From contig JASJCR010000012.1 of assembly GCA_030065875.1 (NCBI GenBank), positions 1 to 64,000 of the forward strand: a stretch of DNA of 64,000 bases, written 5' to 3'. The DNA comes from Ardenticatenaceae bacterium. Its GTDB lineage: Bacteria > Chloroflexota > Anaerolineae > Promineifilales > Promineifilaceae. Shown in pieces: positions 61,535 to 64,000 of the stretch (position 1 is the stretch's first letter; every line of letters begins with the position of its first letter). Under the pieces are notes generated by a model. That model worked only from the letters and a program-made list of their open reading frames with translations. It was not told the origin of the DNA and did no database searches. The position numbers and the translations under genes are program-made.

Positions 61535-64000
61535 ATGTCTACTAAAACCGGATTCGCGTTTTTTGCAGCCGTCCTGGCTGCCTTTTTATTGATCGCCTGT
61601 GGCGGCCGGGGCAACACAGAAACAACCCCCACAACCGAAGCCCCCACGCTGGCGATTACCTTGACCCCTTCACCCACTCCCCAACCTGAACCCACATTTG
61701 ATTCATCGCTGCTCGATAACCCACCGGATTGGGAGCCCCAGCTGGTGGCGGTTAGCCCACAGCCCGGGCAGGAAAGCTTGTTAAGCGGGTCAATTACGCT
61801 TCGCTTTGACCAACCGATGGACCCTGATGCGGTGGCTACCGCCTTTGACATTGAACCGGCCGTCGATGGCCAGTTTTCCTGGCCTCGGCCGGACACGCTG
61901 GTATTTACTCCGGAAGGGTCGCTGGAACGGAATCAGCGTTATCAAATCAATATCTCCGATGAGGCAACCGGCATCAACGGCCTGCCTCTGCGTGAGCCGA
62001 TCGACGTGGAAATTGAAACGGTTGGCTTTTTGCAGGTCAGCAGTTTGACCCCTGCTGACGGCACGGCCGACGTAGAAGCGGATGCGGCCGTGACGGTGTT
62101 GTTTAATCGGCCGGTTGTGCCCCTGGTTGCTACGGCGGATCAGGATGAGCTGCTTGAGCCGATCATTATTGACCCGCCGATTGAGGGAACAGGCAGCTGG
62201 ATTTCGACCAGTATTTATCGCTTTGTGCCCGATAACGGATGGGATGGGGGGACCACGTATCAGGTTTCCGTTCCTTCCGGGCTGGAAGATATTACCGGTG
62301 GCGTGCTGGAGCAGTCGGCCGTGACCCGTTTTACCACGCAGAGACCGCAGCTCGTCAGCACGTTCCCCTTCCCCAACGAACAAATATCCCCCACCCAGGG
62401 GTTTACCGTGACGTTTAATATGCCGATGGATCAGCCCAGCACCGAGTCCGCGATCCAGCTCAACCCATCAACCCCGCTCGAATTTGAGTGGGATGAGGAC
62501 AGTCGCACGGTAGGTATTTTCCCACAAGCGCCGCTGACTATCGCCACCGCCTACCAGCTGATCATTAGCGGTGAAGCCCGATCAGCCAATGGCCAGGCTG
62601 CATTGGAGCAGGGGCAAACAATCCCTTACGAAACGTATCCGCTGCCGGCCGTCCTTTACACGGAACCGCCAAACGGGTCGACAGATCGACAGGCATATGG
62701 TTATGTCAACATTCAGTTCGCTTCACCGATGGATTTCTCTACGATCGATGGCCAAATTATCGTTGACCCAGCTCCGGAAGAGATCGAATACGAATATTTT
62801 GAAAATAATCCCTGGTTGACGCTTGTTTTCCCCCAGGTACCCCGGCAAAAATATACGATTACCATCCCAAACAGTGCCGCTGATCCTTATGGCAATACGC
62901 TGGGCGAAGATTACATATTCTCCTTTACGACGGCTCCCGCCGAGCCGCAGGCTAATTTTGCCTTGCCGTATCGCATCAATCACCTGAGCGGTTCCTTTGC
63001 CAGCGAGGTCGCCTTTTCATCGCGCAACAGCTCCCAACTCGATATTTCCCTTTACGATGTTGATATACCGGGAGAGCTGGCGTACGGATATTATGGCGGC
63101 CTGCTCGGATCCGGTGCAATTCGCGAGCGCCAAAGCTGGCGGCTAACCCCCGCCGGGTCACCGGATGAGTTTGTCATTACCCGATTATCACTCAACGATG
63201 ATGGCGCACTCCCTAATGGCGTTTACTTATTAACCCTAAACACGCCTGAATTTAGGGAGCGCGGCTGGGGAGAATCTGAAACCCTGCTGGTGGTGGCCGA
63301 TACCAATCTGGTAATCAAGCAGATGCCGGATCAAATCAGCGTTTGGGCGACCGAATTGGCAACAGGTGAGGCGGCCGCCGGCCGGCAAATTGTTCTGTAT
63401 GACGGTGAAGGGCAGGAACTTGGCTCGGCCGCTGCTGACAGTCGCGGCGTTGCCGTCTTTGATATCGCCCCACGCTTTGGTTATTACGAAAATTTACTGG
63501 CTGTTTCCGGCACGCCAAACGAGCCGGGTTTTGGCATGACCGGCAATGATTGGTATCAATCAGTCACCCCGTGGGAGTTAGGACTCGACAGCGTGCTAAA
63601 TGAGGAGCAGCCCCTCACCGGCCATATCTTCACCGACCGGCCGCTTTACCGGCCGGGAGACACCGTTTACTACCGAGGGGTAATTCGCAGCAACGGATAC
63701 GGCCGCTACAGCCTGCCGCGCCCCGACTCGCTGCAGATTATCCTGCAGGAAGAAAGCTACTTTAACGAGCCGTATTTTGAAGAGGTGATGGCTGAATTGG
63801 ATGACAACGGCTCATTCTCAGGAGAGTTTACCCTGCCAGAAGACGCCAATTTGGGGTTTTATGCGGTTCAGCTTTACGCGCCTAATGGTGATTATTTAAC
63901 GGCCGCCAACTTTAGTATGCTCGAATTCCGCAAGCCGGAGGTCGAAGTCACCGTAACCGCTGCTGATGATGAGCTGCTGCGCGGTCAGCCAACTGAAGTT
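61535..64000 (+). CDS. Alpha-2-macroglobulin-like lipoprotein, 3' end beyond window
   Basis: Partial, 822 codons visible with no stop. Signal peptide with lipobox LLIAC, a Thr/Pro-rich linker (about 28-60), several Big_5/Ig-like beta domains (about 68-480: ITLRFDQPMDPDAVATAF, VTVLFNRPVVPL, FTVTFNMPMDQPS, VNIQFASPMDFS) and, near 690, the MG2-type TDRPLYRPGDTVYYRGVIR that marks bacterial alpha-2-macroglobulins. The thioester (CxEQ) region would lie past position 64000. Known role: trapping of attacking proteases at the cell surface. GGAAG precedes the ATG. Confidence 0.92.
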   Translation, partial: MSTKTGFAFFAAVLAAFLLIACGGRGNTETTPTTEAPTLAITLTPSPTPQPEPTFDSSLLDNPPDWEPQLVAVSPQPGQESLLSGSITLRFDQPMDPDAVATAFDIEPAVDGQFSWPRPDTLVFTPEGSLERNQRYQINISDEATGINGLPLREPIDVEIETVGFLQVSSLTPADGTADVEADAAVTVLFNRPVVPLVATADQDELLEPIIIDPPIEGTGSWISTSIYRFVPDNGWDGGTTYQVSVPSGLEDITGGVLEQSAVTRFTTQRPQLVSTFPFPNEQISPTQGFTVTFNMPMDQPSTESAIQLNPSTPLEFEWDEDSRTVGIFPQAPLTIATAYQLIISGEARSANGQAALEQGQTIPYETYPLPAVLYTEPPNGSTDRQAYGYVNIQFASPMDFSTIDGQIIVDPAPEEIEYEYFENNPWLTLVFPQVPRQKYTITIPNSAADPYGNTLGEDYIFSFTTAPAEPQANFALPYRINHLSGSFASEVAFSSRNSSQLDISLYDVDIPGELAYGYYGGLLGSGAIRERQSWRLTPAGSPDEFVITRLSLNDDGALPNGVYLLTLNTPEFRERGWGESETLLVVADTNLVIKQMPDQISVWATELATGEAAAGRQIVLYDGEGQELGSAAADSRGVAVFDIAPRFGYYENLLAVSGTPNEPGFGMTGNDWYQSVTPWELGLDSVLNEEQPLTGHIFTDRPLYRPGDTVYYRGVIRSNGYGRYSLPRPDSLQIILQEESYFNEPYFEEVMAELDDNGSFSGEFTLPEDANLGFYAVQLYAPNGDYLTAANFSMLEFRKPEVEVTVTAADDELLRGQPTEV

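Overview
The window looks like a chromosomal segment of a filamentous or environmental Chloroflexota bacterium (Anaerolineae/Caldilineae-like). No rRNA or other definitive marker is present, so this is inferred from gene content: two SARP/BTAD regulators fused to NB-ARC and TPR regions, AAA-like STAND ATPases with WD40 propellers, a MalT-type LuxR regulator, a transmembrane Ser/Thr kinase, lipoproteins with Pro/Thr linkers, and many dispersed palindromic intergenic repeats. The hexamer CGGCCG is strikingly over-represented throughout, in genes and in spacers.

Layout. 1-3.7 kb: a minus-strand two-component system (kinase cut by the window edge), a tiny membrane protein, an Ala-rich lipoprotein and a secreted protein with an internal duplication. 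4.2-8.6 kb: a SARP-NB-ARC-TPR regulator followed by a cyclase-family hydrolase. 8.7-12.1 kb: a DUF4395/thioredoxin/DUF302 redox operon, a GNAT enzyme and two small proteins. 12.2-15.4 kb: a second SARP-NB-ARC-TPR regulator. 15.9-25.3 kb: a lipoprotein, then a compact pair of STAND ATPases (HTH-TIR-AAA and AAA-TM-WD40) followed by an HtrA-like lipoprotein protease. This is the best candidate in the window for a conflict or NLR-like signalling system. 25.6-38 kb: housekeeping and accessory genes (EEP phosphatase, CDF transporter, APH-like pseudokinase, YdeI-like protein, integrase, PfkB kinase, FAD halogenase-like enzyme, TauE exporter, ArsC, esterase, DUF427 protein). 38.5-45.6 kb: three SRPBCC proteins, a MalT-type LuxR regulator, an HSL-type esterase and a Baeyer-Villiger-type monooxygenase, with a remnant of a DUF4011 gene at its upstream edge. 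45.9-52 kb: AI-2E transporter, TldD/TldE with a zinc-ribbon protein, and a nucleotidyltransferase with a winged-helix regulator. 52.2-54.6 kb: a full group II intron with an HNH-type maturase. 54.8-64 kb: an IGHMBP2/UPF1-like helicase, a second two-component system, a Ser/Thr kinase fused to an extracellular solute-binding domain, tRNA-Ser(CGA), and the start of an alpha-2-macroglobulin-like lipoprotein.

How the genes work together. Much of the window is signal reception: two histidine kinase/regulator pairs, two SARP-STAND regulators, a MalT-like regulator, a TIR/WD40 STAND pair and a receptor kinase carrying a sugar-binding-protein-like ectodomain. The catabolic part pairs a Baeyer-Villiger monooxygenase with an esterase and a co-directional regulator. 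Intergenic DNA is dominated by several repeat families, including a 132-bp palindrome-bounded element present twice. One copy sits 13 bp from the 3' end of the group II intron.
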